This document shows positions 20,408-32,891 of a stretch of DNA of 64,000 bases, piece after piece. Below the pieces are notes generated by a model that was not told the DNA's origin, made no database searches, and was given only the letters and a program-made list of their open reading frames with translations. Origin of the DNA: Sphaerolaimus hirsutus (taxonomy: Eukaryota > Nematoda > Chromadorea > Monhysterida > Sphaerolaimidae); NCBI GenBank assembly GCA_964036195.1, contig OZ038459.1:11653206-11717205 (forward strand), read 5' to 3'. Numbering within the stretch: the first letter of the stretch is position 1; each line of letters starts with the position of its first letter. The translations under genes and the position numbers were made by a program.

Positions 20408-20911
20408 CATAGGTAGCTGTTAAAACGTATTTACGTTTACTCGATAAATATGGATACTCGTGTACTGCGTAAATACATTTACGTTTCCTACCGAAAAAAT
20501 ACCAGTACTCATTTACTCGCATACTTTTTGAAAGTACACAAGTACAGAAAACGTACTTCAAACAGGTTTTTATAGGCTTTTTCAAGGCATAAAGGAAACA
20601 AAGGGAGAGAAAAGCTCAAAATAGGGACAAAATATCCAAAATAGTACAAAAGTAGACAAAAACACCATAACCAGTGAATTTGATGGTGAAAAAGTCCGAA
20701 AATTAGTGATTTTGAGCGAAAATTGGGGCAAAATTTCTCGAAAATACCCACTTTTACGTTTTCCGGGCACAAAAGTAATTTACAAACGTTTACTCATGAG
20801 TAAAAGTACAAAATAAATACTTAATGTTTTCTGTACTCAACTGTGAATAAAAAATAAATACTTTACGTTTACGTTTACTTTCAAAAAAGTTCAGTACTTT
20901 TAACAACTCTG
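20408..20911. mobile_element. Family E hAT-like element with perfect 8-bp TSD
   Basis: GTGTCATG occurs at 20400-20407 and 20912-20919. The ends are ..CTGTTAAAACGTATTTACG and GTTCAGTACTTTTAACAACTCTG. The interior has many degenerate TTTACGTTTACT words. Non-coding, 504 bp. Confidence 0.8.
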
Positions 20912-21018
20912 GTGTCATGTAGGTGAACATGGTGAGCGGCTTGCATAATTTACTAGTTATAAATGTGGCACACAATCAGATCACAAATGATTATGCAGAT
21001 GAATGAAGCAATGGCTCT

Positions 21019-21211
21019 GCCCACACTAGTTTTCACACGAAATTTCGAAAACTCATAAAGGAGCTTTGAACGTGTTTGAGTTTTCCACGATGAGTCATTT
21101 TTAATCTCCGTCAACTGTATTCGACGGCCACCTTATTGTAGAAAACTCAAATGCGTTCTGAGCTGATTTGTGAGTTTTCGGAATTTCGTGTGAAAGCTTA
21201 TGTGTGTAGGC
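21019..21211. repeat. Family I inverted-repeat element
   Basis: Ends GCCCACACTAGTTTTCACAC and GTGTGTAGGC, with nested inverted GAAAACTCA words. The core TCAACTGTATTCGACGG matches the element at 63177-63365. Confidence 0.65.
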
Positions 21212-22018
21212 ACAATGGGACAAAACTAGTTAATCAGAATAACTCACCGGCGACATAACGATGGTAGATTGGCAGCGCGCCCCCGGGCATGGCGACTACT
21301 GAATCTCGCTGGACACCTGCCGATCAGATTATCAACTATGCTGTATTCATCACCGCTTTGAGAATGAGCATTAGAAAGAAATATTTAGACCGCAGCCATT
21401 TTCAGTAAGATTTTCAGTCTCGTTGAACCGCGTTGATCTAAAATCGCGTCGCGCTGCACGCAATCAAAAAAATATTGACCACCGAGAAGTGAGAAAGTCG
21501 AAAATGTGCATTAGATGAATTAGTAATGGAGGTGATAAATGTGGGAAAATGCTGCCCACAGAAATAATAAAAAGACTCATGTTTTACTCGCTTCTATGTG
21601 AACACCTATTCCAAGCCAAAATTGGCTATGAAAACAGCCAAACCAAATTGTTTATTATTGCAAGTTCTTCAAAATGCCATCTGTAAAACACATTTTGTTA
21701 ATACCGTATTCCATCGGGTTATCCCGACTCCCAAGTGCCGGGTTGGGTGGTTTTTATTTCTACTGTTGTAAGTAAAGGAACTGTAAGAAAACCTTTCTGA
21801 CAAATTTTTTTTTAAATTGGTTGTAATTCAGATGTTATCAAGTGACGAACATGACAAATTAACAGCTGCAGGCCGGCAACTGAAAATACCCCGCGGACTG
21901 AACAGTTTACATGCGTACATATTTACCTAGGTACTTATATTTAATCTTACGCAACAATACTTACTTTGGTTTGTCTTAGCTTGTCACTGACTTGCTTTAC
22001 GCACATACATGTTATAAA
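21212..22018. other. Unassigned stretch
   Basis: No clear exon or repeat family. A short GC-rich part (21240-21480) has broken frames only. Confidence 0.35.
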
Positions 22019-22493
22019 CTAGCAGGATTCTCTCCGACCTTCGGTCGGGTTTTGTGGTTCTCTACAATTAATACCATTGGAGAAAATATGATACTTTAGT
22101 TAAGTTTGCCCACATGCTAGGCATGTGTTTTGAAATGCAGTATGTAATGTAGCAACAATAACAAGACCAATACCAAAGATGCAATGTTTTAGAATGGATT
22201 TTTGTAAACTTGGTTGGTAAAATGTAAAACTGTTAACTGTAGAATGGTTGGGCATGAAACTCGGTAGTAAAATGTGGACAGTTTGCGATTTGGTATGATG
22301 GTGTGCAGTGTGCATTCTGTGTGGTATAGGTTTTGTGATATGATAGTGTGGTTTTTGCAAGGTGTCAAACTTTGTTGTAATCTTCAATTGGTTACATTTG
22401 TGCTTTGCTGTTCTTTTTGTGTTTGTAAATCCTTGTGGTATTAATTGTAGAGAACCACAAAACCCAACTGAAGGTTGGAGAGAATCCTGCTAT
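22019..22493. mobile_element. Helitron/Helentron-like ends in inverted arrangement
   Basis: Read on the minus strand, the left end has the stem-loop CCGACCGAAGGTCGG (22034-22048), 11 nt, then CTAG (22019-22022) followed by T, the layout of a Helitron 3' end. The right end has the related CCAACTGAAGGTTGG, 11 nt, then CTAT (22490-22493). About 54 bp at the two ends are inverted copies. Confidence 0.6.
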
Positions 22494-22539
22494 AGGTACC
22501 CACTACTCAGATGCTTGCAAAAACTGACACCCCAATGGG

Positions 22540-23045
22540 GGCCCCCCTCCAAATGGCACCCCCCGGGGAACCCCCCAAAAGTGGCACCCCCTGGGAACCG
22601 CCCAAAAATGAGACCCCCTAGGGCCCCACAAATATGGCACCCCCTGAGGACCACCGAAAAATGGCACCCCTTAGGGACCCCCCAAAAATGGCACCCCCTT
22701 GGGACCCCCCAAAATAGCACCCCCTGGGGACCCCCCAAACATGGCACCCCCTAGGAACCCCCACAAAAATGGCACCCCCTGGGGACCCACCCAAAGTTGG
22801 CTCCCCCTGGGGACTCTCCAAAAATGGCACCCCCTGGGGACCACCCCAAAATGGCACCCCCTTAGGACCCCCCTGCAAAAAAAAATATAGCACCCCCCTG
22901 AGGACCACCAAAAAATGGCACCCCTGGGGACCACCCAAAAAATGGCACCCTATGTGGACCCCCTTGAAATGGCACCCCCATATGTACCTCCAGAAAATGG
23001 CACCCCGTGGAGACCCCCCAAAAATGGCACCCCATGGGGACCCCC
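22540..23045. repeat. Minisatellite of about 30 bp (GGCACCCCCTGGGGACC)
   Basis: About 17 imperfect copies of a unit around CCCCAAAAATGGCACCCCCT. The overlapping Pro/Gly-rich open frames on both strands come from this array. Confidence 0.85.
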
Positions 23046-23455
23046 TCTAAATCCTGTAAACACAGCCCCTAGTTTGAAAACTCCTGTAAACTCAGCCCCT
23101 AATTTGGAAACTCCTATAAACTCAGCCCCTAACTTGCAAACTCTCGTAAACTCAGCCCCTAACTTGCAAACTCCCATAAACTCAGCCACTTATTTGTAAG
23201 CTCCCATAAACTCAGCCTCTAATTTGAAAACTCCCATAAACTCAGCCCCCAATTTTGGAAACTCCTGTAAACTCAACCCATAATTTGGAAACTGCTGTAA
23301 ACTCAGCCCTAATTTGGATACTCCAATAAACTCAGCCCCTAATTTAGAAACTCCCATAAACTCAGCCCCTAATTTGGAAACTCCCTTAAAATCAGCCCCT
23401 AATTTGGAAACTCCCATAAACTCAGCCCCTTATTTGGAAACTCCCGTAAACTCAT
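23046..23455. repeat. 30-bp minisatellite (ACTCAGCCCCTAATTTGG)
   Basis: About 14 copies of a 30-bp unit CTCCCATAAACTCAGCCCCT + AATTTGGAAA. It resumes on the far side of the 116-bp array at 25826. Confidence 0.85.
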
Positions 23456-23462
23456 TTTCAGG

Positions 23463-25825
23463 TTTATGGTAATGTAGTGTGAAAATGGTATGAATATTTC
23501 AAAAAATCACTATCATCAATCCACAAATGCATCAATTCACAATTTTCAATTTTTTAGCCCCAAGGGTTAGACTTAAAAGGTTATGGTAATGTAGAGTAGA
23601 AATGGAGTGCACATCTCAAATCACTGCAATAAAAAACCCACAAACGCATCATTTCACAAATTGAAAGTTTTTGTGCCCAGGGGTTCATTATCAGGGTTTT
23701 AGTCAAATGGTGTCAAAATGGAGTGCATATTTGAAATCGCTACAATCAGAAACCCACAAACACATCATTTTATGATTTGAAAATTTTTGGCCCTGGGGGT
23801 TCATTTTCAGGGTTATGGTAATGTAGTGTCAAAATGAAGTGCATATTTCAAATCAAGGCAATCAAAAAGCCACAAATGCATCATTTCACAATTTCTAATT
23901 TATTAGCCCCATGGGTTCAATTTAAGGCTTACAGTAATGTAGAGTTGAAATTGAGTCATTTCAAATCAGTGCAATAAGAAACCTGCAAAATGCATCATTT
24001 TACAATTAGAAATTTTTGGGTCTAGGGGTTCAATTTCAGAGATTTAGTAATGTAGTGTCAAAATGGAGTGCATATTTGAAATCGCTACAATCAGAAACCC
24101 ACAAATGCATCATTTTATGATTTGAAAGTTTTTGGCTTAGGGGGTTCATTTTTATGGTTATGGTAATGTAGTGTCAAAATGAAGTGCATATTTCAAATGA
24201 GTGCAATCAGAAACCTGAAAATGAATGATTTCACAAATTGAAAGTTTTTGGCTCCAGAGGTTCATTTTCAGGGTTATGGTTATGTAGTTTTCAGGGTTAT
24301 GTAGTGTCAAAATGGATTGCATATTTCAAATCAGTGCAATTAGAAACCCACATCGAATCATTTCACAATTTCTAATTTTTTAAGCCCTGGGCATATTTGA
24401 AATAGCTACACTCTGAAACCCACAAATCCATCATTTTATGGTTTGAAAGTTTTTGGCCCAGGGGGTTCATTTTTAGGGTTATGGTAATGTAGTGTCAAAA
24501 TGAAGTGCATATTTCAAATGAGTGCTATCAGAAACCCGAAAATGCATCATTTCTCAAATTGAAAGTTTTTGGCCCAGGGGGTTCATTTTTAGGGTTATGG
24601 TAATGTAGTGTCAAAATGAAGTGCATATTTCAAATGAGTGCTATCAGAAACCCAAAAATGCATCATTTCTCAAATTGAAAGTATTTGGCCCCATGGGTTC
24701 ATTTTTAGGGTTATGGTAATGTAGTGTCAAAACGGAGTGCATATATCAAATTGGTGCAATCATAGACCCAAATTTGAAATCAGTGCAATCAGAAACCCAA
24801 AAATGAATGATTTCCTTATGGAAAGTTTTTGGCTCCAGAGGTTCATTTTCAGGGTTATGGTTATGTAGTTTTCAGGGTTATGTAGTGTCAAAACGGAGTG
24901 CATATTTCAAATCAGTGCAATTAGAAACCCACATTGAATCATTTCACAATTTCTAATTTTTTAAGCCCTGGGCATATTTGAAATCACTACACTCAGAAAC
25001 TCACAAATCCATCATTTTATGATTTGAAAGTTTTTGGCCCAGGGGGTTCATTTTAGGGTTATGGTAATGTAATGTCAATATGAAGTGCATATTTCAGATG
25101 AGTGCAATCAGAAACCCGAAAATGCATCATTTCTCAAATTGAAAGTATTTAACCCCATGGGTCCATTTTGAGGGTTATGGTAATGTAGTGTCAAAATGGA
25201 GTGCATATATCAAATCAGTGCAATCAGAAACCCAAATTTGAAATCAGTGCAATCAGAAACCAAAAATGCATCATTTCACAAATTGAAATTTTTTGGCCCC
25301 AGTGGTTCATTTTCAGGGTTATGGTAATGTAGTGTCAAAATGAAGTGCATATTTCAAATGAGTGCAATCAGAAACCTGAAAATGCATCATTTCTCAAATT
25401 GAAAGTATTTGGCCCCATGGGTTCATTTTTCAGGTTATGGTAATGTAGTGTCAATGGAGTGCATATATCAAATCAGTGCAATCAGAAACCTAAATTTGAA
25501 ATCAGTGCAACCAGAAACCCAAAAATGCATCATTTCACAAATTGAAAGTTTTTGGCCCCAGTGGTTCATTTTCAGGGTTATGGTAATGTAGTGTCAAAAT
25601 GGAGTGCATTATATATCAAATCAGTGCAATTAGAAACCCACAATGCATCATTTCACAATTTGATAATTTTGGCCCCATTTTGGGTTCAATTTCAGGGTTA
25701 TCGTAATGTACTGTCAGAATGGAGTGCATATTTCAAATCATTGTAATCAGTAACCCACAAATGCATTATATCACAATTTATATTTTTTAGCCCCGGGGGC
25801 CTCACTTAAGGATTATGGTAATGTT
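23463..25825. repeat. Satellite array, unit of about 116 bp, about 20 copies
   Basis: The unit includes GGGTTATGGTAATGTAGTGT, CAAAATGGAGTGCATATTTC and AATCAGTGCAATCAGAAACC. Some units are duplicated internally or truncated. One lone unit occurs inverted at 53466-53555. Confidence 0.9.
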
Positions 25826-26030
25826 ATTGTTAACTCCCATAAACTCAGCCCCTAATTTGGCAAACACCCATCAACTCAACTCCCATAAACTCAGCCTCTA
25901 ATTTTTAAACTTGTGTCAACAGCCCCTTATCTTTAAACTTCTGTCAACTCAACCCTAATTTATCAACACCCAGCAACTCAACCCTGAATTGTAAACTCAG
26001 CCCCTAAAAACTCAAGTCAACCCCCTATAC
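25826..26030. repeat. Degenerate 30-bp minisatellite, right flank
   Basis: About 6 decayed copies of CTCCCATAAACTCAGCCCCT, matching the array to the left of the 116-bp satellite. Confidence 0.7.
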
Positions 26031-27270
26031 ATGTGCAATTGCATTCTTGGGAAGCAACTTTGCCATCTACTAACCCTGTTTGTCAAGATTGTGGATCGTG
26101 TTTGTAAAGGGCATTTGTACTAATAAATAGTGACTGCATTGTGTGCAAAAACACACACGAATCGGGCACAATGAGGCCTGTGATTGTGCCTCCTATCTTT
26201 TGCATTGAAGCATGCTTAGCGTGCAGTTCTTTCGCAATTGTATAGGTGGAGATACGTGCCAATGCAACACTTAAGCTGCGATTTCAGCTCAACTACGTAA
26301 AATTCTAGCGTAAGACTTTATCACAGAATTTATTACATAAAAGTGGATGATACATGTCTCCAAGTTGTCATGTGTGAAGTACTGATCCATCTCTTTATCA
26401 TGTCCAAAACTGAGCGTCACAGTTGTTAAAATGTATTTACATTTACTTGAAAAATACTTGAAAAAGTAGCTGTACTCACCTTTATGCATACATTTGAAAA
26501 GTACATGTGTACAGAAAAAGTATTTCAGAAATTTCAAATTGCAATTGTTTGTTGCTAAGATAAAGAAACCTTGAAGAAATCATATCATTTTTCTTAGAAA
26601 TACTGAATACCTGATCATAAAAAACGACAACTACCTATTATGACTTACAGTGTAAAAATCGCTTTCACATGTAAAAGTAGTCTCTTTTACATTTTCCATG
26701 CAAAGAACCCAATTTTATATACCGTATTACCTCGAAATACCCCCAGGGGGTTTATTATTTCGCCAGCAAAATTTGAGGGGAGGGGGGAAATTCGAGGGGG
26801 GGGGGGGTTAATTCGAGGGGGGGGGGTGTTAATTCGAGGGGGCGTCTATTATTTCGCCAGAAATTTTCAGAAATTCCCCATACGCAGACGTAGAATAATC
26901 GAACAATTACATAGATGTATATGTGTTTATAGGCATATATAACTGTATATACACATAAGCCCTTCCCTAACGTCACTTGATCATCACTTTTAACGTGTGT
27001 TATGCAGTGTACAGATCACAAACTGCGGTATTTGTCATGCACGTTCTCTTTACACTCAATTTTGGGGGGGTATTTCGAGGGGGGGGAGGGTTTATTATTT
27101 CCTCAGTCGAATGTTATTATTATTATTATTATTGTGAATATGAGATGTAGGGCCATATCCATTGCTGGATTCCGCCCCTCTCTCACCTACTTCCGCCAAG
27201 GCTAGCTGAGGGGGATCAGCCTCACCCTGGCACATACAACGCCGCTTAGTACACAAACTTCTCAGTCGGT

Positions 27271-30200
27271 TTATCGATCTGTTATTTGCACCACACATTC
27301 ACGTATCATCCTATCTATACCCTTTCTGTGGGCATGGCATAGTTTAGCTCCAAGGGGATTTACCCTCCAGTCACATGGTATTGAGCATCGGATATTCTTT
27401 AGATTTTCACGCTCCGTTTTATTAACTTGGCACATATAGAGAATATGATGCAAATTTGCAACTATTTTTACATTGCTGCTGGAGCAGCGCTTGCAGACTT
27501 TTCTTTTGGCACCACTCCTTGTCCGAAGGGCATTGTATCTTGCAGCTAGCCAGTTCAGCTCATTGTAGTAAATATTTTTGATTTCTACTTGATCTAGCAC
27601 ACCACCTCTGTTAGTAACTGCTGTTTCTTTCATAAGTCTATTACGGGAAGATATCATCCTCTGACGGAGTATATAGGTTTTTATATCGGATCCTCTTAGG
27701 TTTTGGATAACCGTATTTATCTGGGATGACTCAATGCATTGATTGACCAGTGTCTTGTTGCTATTATCGATTTTCAATCGTGAGTTACCAGAGATGAGCT
27801 TGTCGGTTTCATGAGCTCTCACAAGCCATCTGGTCCTACAGGCTCGTTGCATGTAATTGTCATTTGTCATTATTAATTGGTTATATTTATCAGATGGTAA
27901 TATGCCATTTATATCATACAGCAGAGAGCTGCTGCTACAGCTAACAGGAAGTCTAGCTGCTTTTTTCATTGTTTGTACATACATCTTGTCCATCTCCACC
28001 AATTGGCTTTTGTCTAATCCAGTTATCTCTACCCCATACATTGATCCGGGTTCCACGTAGGCCTTCCATGTGATATTGGCCGTGTGGAGGGGTGTAATTG
28101 TCCCTTTGGCGGCATTTAAGGCTAGTGTACGTAACCTTTTCATTTTGGTTATGACATTAGTTTTGTGTGCCTTAAACGGATCTGCACCGGTGTTTATTAG
28201 CACCCCCAAGTACCTTATCTGATCTGTTTCTTTTATTATTTCCCTCTTGCGGTTTTTGAGACCCCCTATATCAATATACCATTCTTTTTTTGCGATTTTA
28301 CAATCGCCCCATCGTAGCACTTCACTTTTTGATGAGTTTATACTCACGCTCCATTTCCAGGCCCATGAGCTGAACACACTCATAAGATGTTCAAGTTCGC
28401 TATCTCTTGATGCCATAATAACAATGTCATCAGCAAAGAAGAGTGCTGGTATTTTCTCATTTCCCAGACCACATTTAGCTCCCATTTTTGTTTTTAATAG
28501 TTCAGTAGCCAGATCGTGTATATATATAGCATAAAGTGTTGGGCTCAGTGCACACCCCTGCGCCACACCTATTGGGTAGGCCAGCGTGTCACTTTCATAA
28601 CCCCCATATGTCATTACCGCTTTTGTCTTTATGTATACATTCGCTATTGCTGTAACCAGGATGCTTGGTATCCCCATCATCGTCATTTTCTTCCATAGTT
28701 TTTCTCTATCCACACGATCGAATGCTTTGACTGCGTCTATGAAACAGGTAACAAATGGATTACCATTCACTTGTGCATAATTGTAGCACGTCTTCAATAT
28801 CTGCACATTATCAAGTGTTCATCTACCCGGGCGGAACCCCCCTTGCATCTCTGTCAAGGCGTCATTTTCTTCAAGCCATCTTATTAGCCTCCGATTTAGT
28901 ACTGACATATATACCTTTTTGATGTTACACGATAATCCCAGTGTGCGGTAATTTTTCAAGTTTCCTTTATCACCTTTTTTATGTAAAAGTATCATTTTAC
29001 ATATAGCTGCTTCATCTGGTATTTGGTCACCCTTGAGCCAATTATTATAAATAGTGCAGAGGGTTATTTGATAGTCTTCTTCTAGTAGTTTGAGATGTTC
29101 ATGAAAAACACCTGTTGTACCTGCTGATTTATTATTCTTCAAATTAACAATTGCTTTCTCAATTTCTATAAGTGTAATTGGTTCAGTAAGTTTTTGCGTT
29201 GCTCTTACTGGTGCTTCAATCTTCGGTATCACCCCTGTCTCTGATAAATCACACCCTGGATTTGGCGTAATAACTACCTGCCATGCTTTGTCCATCTCCG
29301 CTTTCATTGTATTCATGGATGCAGCTGGTTCACCATCCTCAGTATAGATTGTGTGTACAATGTCTCTATCTCCACCACATATTTTGTTTACTTTTTTGAA
29401 TATCTCCTGCATCTGGTAATTCCCGCCTTGTTTAACAAGTCGTTCTATATGTAGTTGTTTTTCTTCTCTGTCCAGAGTCTTTTTCATGTTTCGTAGATTC
29501 CTCCGTTCCAATTTCAGATCACTGTTCAGCAGTTCCAGCATGCACTTGTCTTGCACATTTTCTTGTGTCTTCAATTTCCGCCTAAGTTTGGCTATTTTGC
29601 GGCATTGTTTCTTTATGTGTTTTGGTACTGATCTCATGAGCTCATTTTTTACTGGCACCACTGAGGCTACCCTAATTGCATTAATAACCTCTGAGTAGGT
29701 CGTTGGGTGGCTTTTTGCTAATTCTCTTTGGAAGTCTATCTCATCCTCCATTTTTTTTGGACGAAGTATTTTTCTGCATGTCTGTTTTAGGCTAACCGCA
29801 TAGCTAAACTTCATATATATCGCGTTGTGATCAGACTGTAGACTACTGTATGTATCACATTCGTCTATAACCCCTTTACTCATACACAGCGAACCATCTG
29901 TAAAACACAGATCAAGGATAGATTTGGCATTAACTCTTTTGAAGGTCCAGAGACCATCCATGTCACGATTTGCCGGTGACATCCCTGTGGTGCACATAAA
30001 AGCACGGACAAGTTTGCCGTTTGTATTTATGCACGGATCATTTGCTTCAATTCCCAATTCATCATTCCCAATGTGACCATTAAAGTCACCGATAACTAAA
30101 GTATTCTCGTATATTCTCCTATTGGATTCTATCATCTGAGTTAAGGCATCTAGTATATCACTATTCAGTTTCAGTACACTATTTGATTTTTTTATTTTAC

Positions 30201-31146
30201 TATTATTTTCTAAATACACTACGATTATATTGAGATTTGTACACCCAGTATTTATATTGTGTGAAGAACGCTTCATAGTACAATCCGAGGTACTGTCTTG
30301 TAAACCAGGATGATCGGTTACTTTTACACTAAGAACATTGTTTGACAAGTGATCAGCAACCCTGTTCAAAGTGTATTTTATCCCCTTTCGGATGTACATT
30401 GAGAGACCTCCTGTTTTCAGCGAGCTTTTGAATTTGTGTACCCCCGTATAACCACCTATACAAGCACATTCGGAGGCATTTTCATATTGTGTTTCGGTGA
30501 AACACAGTATTTCTGCACCGCTCTTTTTAACCGTCTCTAACAGGCAAGTCGCCTGGTTTTTGAGACATCTCACATTTTGGTATAATATAGACATTGCTAA
30601 AAGCGTGGAAATACTGCTTGCCAAGTGCTGTGCCACGCCACCCCCCGAAGCATTTACTGGGGTAAAGAGTGACATAAATAGTAGCACCTGTAACCATTTT
30701 ACCAACATCGATGATTTGTAGTCATGTTTCTTCAAATTTTTTGAGATATCACATGATTTTTCTATTTTCTTATGTGAATAAACTTTCTGCCAATTTGGCA
30801 AAAATCCAATAGATAGCTGTTGTGTCATCAAAATATTTCTTACCCCCTTCAGACATTGAATTACCACGTTTCCATGACTAATCACACCAACAAGTGTAAA
30901 TATATTTAGGTACAACAGGTATCCCAGTAGTGAAGCCACACTGTCAAATAATAACTGTGTTTCATTTTTCCATATTCTGTTTTCTGTAATTTCCATTTTC
31001 CATTCCACAATGATTTCTGGTTCCAATTCCAACTCTAGTTTTGTGTTAACTCGATGGACTGTAAAGTATGTACAGAATCCTACCATAATTTTATGAATAA
31101 CATCTTGTGTTAAATTATGTAGATAATTATGCCATAGTAAAAACAA
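27271..31146 (-). pseudogene. LINE endonuclease-reverse transcriptase ORF with one in-frame TGA
   Basis: A single frame of about 1,290 codons. An apurinic-type endonuclease domain begins near residue 186 (SILYQNVR) with TETQ, the GDFNGHIG motif and SDHNAIY. The reverse transcriptase follows, with KKGDKGNLKNYR, QGGFRPGR, CFIDAVKAFD, GVAQGCALSP and the catalytic FADD. Near the end lies a Cys/His motif (CKRC..HHILYMC) common in LINE C-termini. The only break is a TGA at 28819-28821, directly after FRPGR and before TLDN, where relatives normally have a sense codon. A C-to-T change from CGA is the simplest explanation. FADD rather than YADD is seen in Jockey/I/R1-type clades; I cannot assign the clade. 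Confidence 0.85.
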
Positions 31147-31236
31147 AATATTATGATGAAAAAACTGTATACTTTTTGGTTCATTATTCAGATTGGTTAT
31201 GATAGGTTTCCATACTAAGTGTGATGTCTGCTGAGT
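31056..31236. repeat. Family C MITE near the LINE 5' end
   Basis: It contains GAATCCTACCATAATTTTAT and inverted GATAGGTTTCCATACTA at its ends. It matches 6391-6515 inverted. Because it overlaps the start of the LINE frame, the true LINE start codon may lie further in, nearer the endonuclease domain. Confidence 0.6.
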
Positions 31237-31277
31237 ATGAATATTTTGTATTTTTCCAAGTGTGCAACTGTTGTCAA

Positions 31278-31655
31278 TTACCGTTGAGACATGACTTTCA
31301 CATAATACTTGAATACAGTTGTATTTTTTTCATTTTCAATTGATGTATTTTGCCGTGGCACGACCACGTTGGTGCTGTGTGCAGACCCCATTTGAGAATG
31401 GGGATGGGAAATCATAGGAATGCACTTTATTTGCCACGGCAAAAGTGGATCCATTGTGTTTTGGTACCTCGCTGTACCTTCAATGTGCCGGGCCGAAGCC
31501 CTAACGATGCAAGTCATCGATTTTTGGCACTGTTCCAGAATCATCGACTCCCTCAGAAACCGTGTAAAACACAGTTTGCATGTCGGGAGTGACGTTGGAA
31601 CTTGCCCTTGAGGCTGGAGGATCAAAAGGAAACCAACAAAACCCACAAAAAGCAC
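31278..31655 (-). other. Open segment upstream of the LINE frame, unclear
   Basis: A 125-codon open frame with several Cys on the minus strand and another open frame on the plus strand. It might be LINE 5' sequence, a captured host exon or chance. No domain recognised. Confidence 0.3.
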
Positions 31656-32615
31656 ACCCGTCGACAGCTTTGCACCGGAAAATAATCGACGCAGGAAAAT
31701 AATCTAGATCGATTTTTTCCTTTTTCCGGGGGGGGGGTATTTCGATGTTAGGGGGGGGGTATTTCGAGGGGGGGGGGTTAATTCAAGGGGGGGGGGGGAG
31801 TAATTCGAGGTAATACGGTATTCTATGAAGAAAAGTACTTGCTTTTACATTCTCCATTGAAAAAGTACTCACTTTTACATTTTCATGGAAGAAAAAGTAT
31901 TTTACTCACATGTGCTCATTAGTATGGGTAAAAAAGTATTTTTCATTTTCTATACTCAGGACAGGGGAGAGTAAAAAAATATTTACATATACCTACATAT
32001 AATTTGAAAAGTTCAGTAATTTGAACAACTCTGCTCAGCGTGAACGTTTAACTTTTTCTGGATGGATCGAATTTTTTATAATTTTATGTCGAAAGTTAGG
32101 TAATTAATTAGATTTTTATGCCACAGCATTTCCGGTTAAATTCCTTATTTCAGCGGCATTGCATAAAGAAAGACACCAACAAATAAAACTGCCATGCACC
32201 CACGCTATGGAGGCAAATAGGTATGCAAAATGCAAATAGTGAGGAGTAGCGGGTGGCAGAAAACGCAACGCTGCAACATATTTTGTTACGACACTTTTGG
32301 TCAACAAAATGAACGCCTAAGGCTTATTGGAAAACTGCCCGCGATGATATAATGATTACTGGCGCACACCATGGCTTGGATACTCATTCTGGTTAAATTT
32401 TAATAGTTTAACATTCGTATTTTACTTAGGTACATGGGTATACGGCGTACACACATACGGCGTATTATATTTTACTACACCTGATGGGAATATAATCCCA
32501 GTATAGATACTCCGATGTACACATGATGAGGTTACGTAAATAAAAAGGTTGGCTTATCACACAGCCCGTGTGAATCTTTTTCGCAGATGCAAAGTTGTGC
32601 AGTAAATTAGCAATA

Positions 32616-32714
32616 CCGTATTTCTTCTAATAGGCACCCTTCTATTTCGTCAACTATTTTCTATTGGAGACGCCGTTCTATTGGAGACCTGCCCTTCTAT
32701 TAGAAGAAATACGG
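32616..32714. mobile_element. 99-bp family B2 MITE (TA-flanked)
   Basis: CCGTATTTCTTCTAATAGG and the inverted CTATTAGAAGAAATACGG form the ends, with TA on both sides. Confidence 0.8.
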
Positions 32715-32891
32715 TAATTATGAAGTGGAATAGGTGTGTATAATAATAGAAACGAAACCAAAAACATTTTTTATATAGTAATATATGTAGGTATGATGAA
32801 TGTCTTCCTACAATACCTAAATACGTAAACACATACCAGAACACGAACGATAATCCCAACGCCCAAATACCCATTCCATCCAACCATCTAC

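Larger units (their letters stand above)
27116..31250 (-). mobile_element. LINE (non-LTR retrotransposon), 5' end unresolved
   Basis: The element reads on the minus strand and ends in an (AAT)n tail (27116-27134), as several LINE clades do. It carries an endonuclease/reverse transcriptase frame. The 5' junction is somewhere between 31146 and about 31745. A family C MITE (31056-31236) lies near the start of the frame. TCGAATGTTA at the tail and TCGATGTTA near 31745 might be the target duplication. Confidence 0.75.
26722..31818. mobile_element. Family B element split by a LINE
   Basis: It starts CCGTATTACCTCGAAATACC after TA and ends GGTAATACGG before TA. The two halves together match the intact copy at 58166-58587. 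The LINE occupies the gap. Confidence 0.75.
26418..32033. mobile_element. Family E hAT-like element carrying nested insertions
   Basis: It begins CACAGTTGTTAAAATG and ends TTTGAACAACTCTG. Flanks are CTGAGCGT (26410-26417) and CTCAGCGT (32034-32041), 7 of 8 equal. Without the insert 26722-31818 it would be about 500 bp, like the other copies. Confidence 0.75.

Noticed and set aside
22490..23199. Several Pro/Gly-rich open frames on both strands
   Set aside because: Products of 30-bp minisatellites whose unit length is a multiple of three; no splice sites or codon character.
26640..26942. Open frame with Gly-rich EFRG-like repeats
   Set aside because: Made by the G-run modules of a family B element; the same kind of frame appears in most copies.
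28247..28534. Plus-strand frames within 27.2-31.1 kb
   Set aside because: Antisense shadows of the LINE frame.
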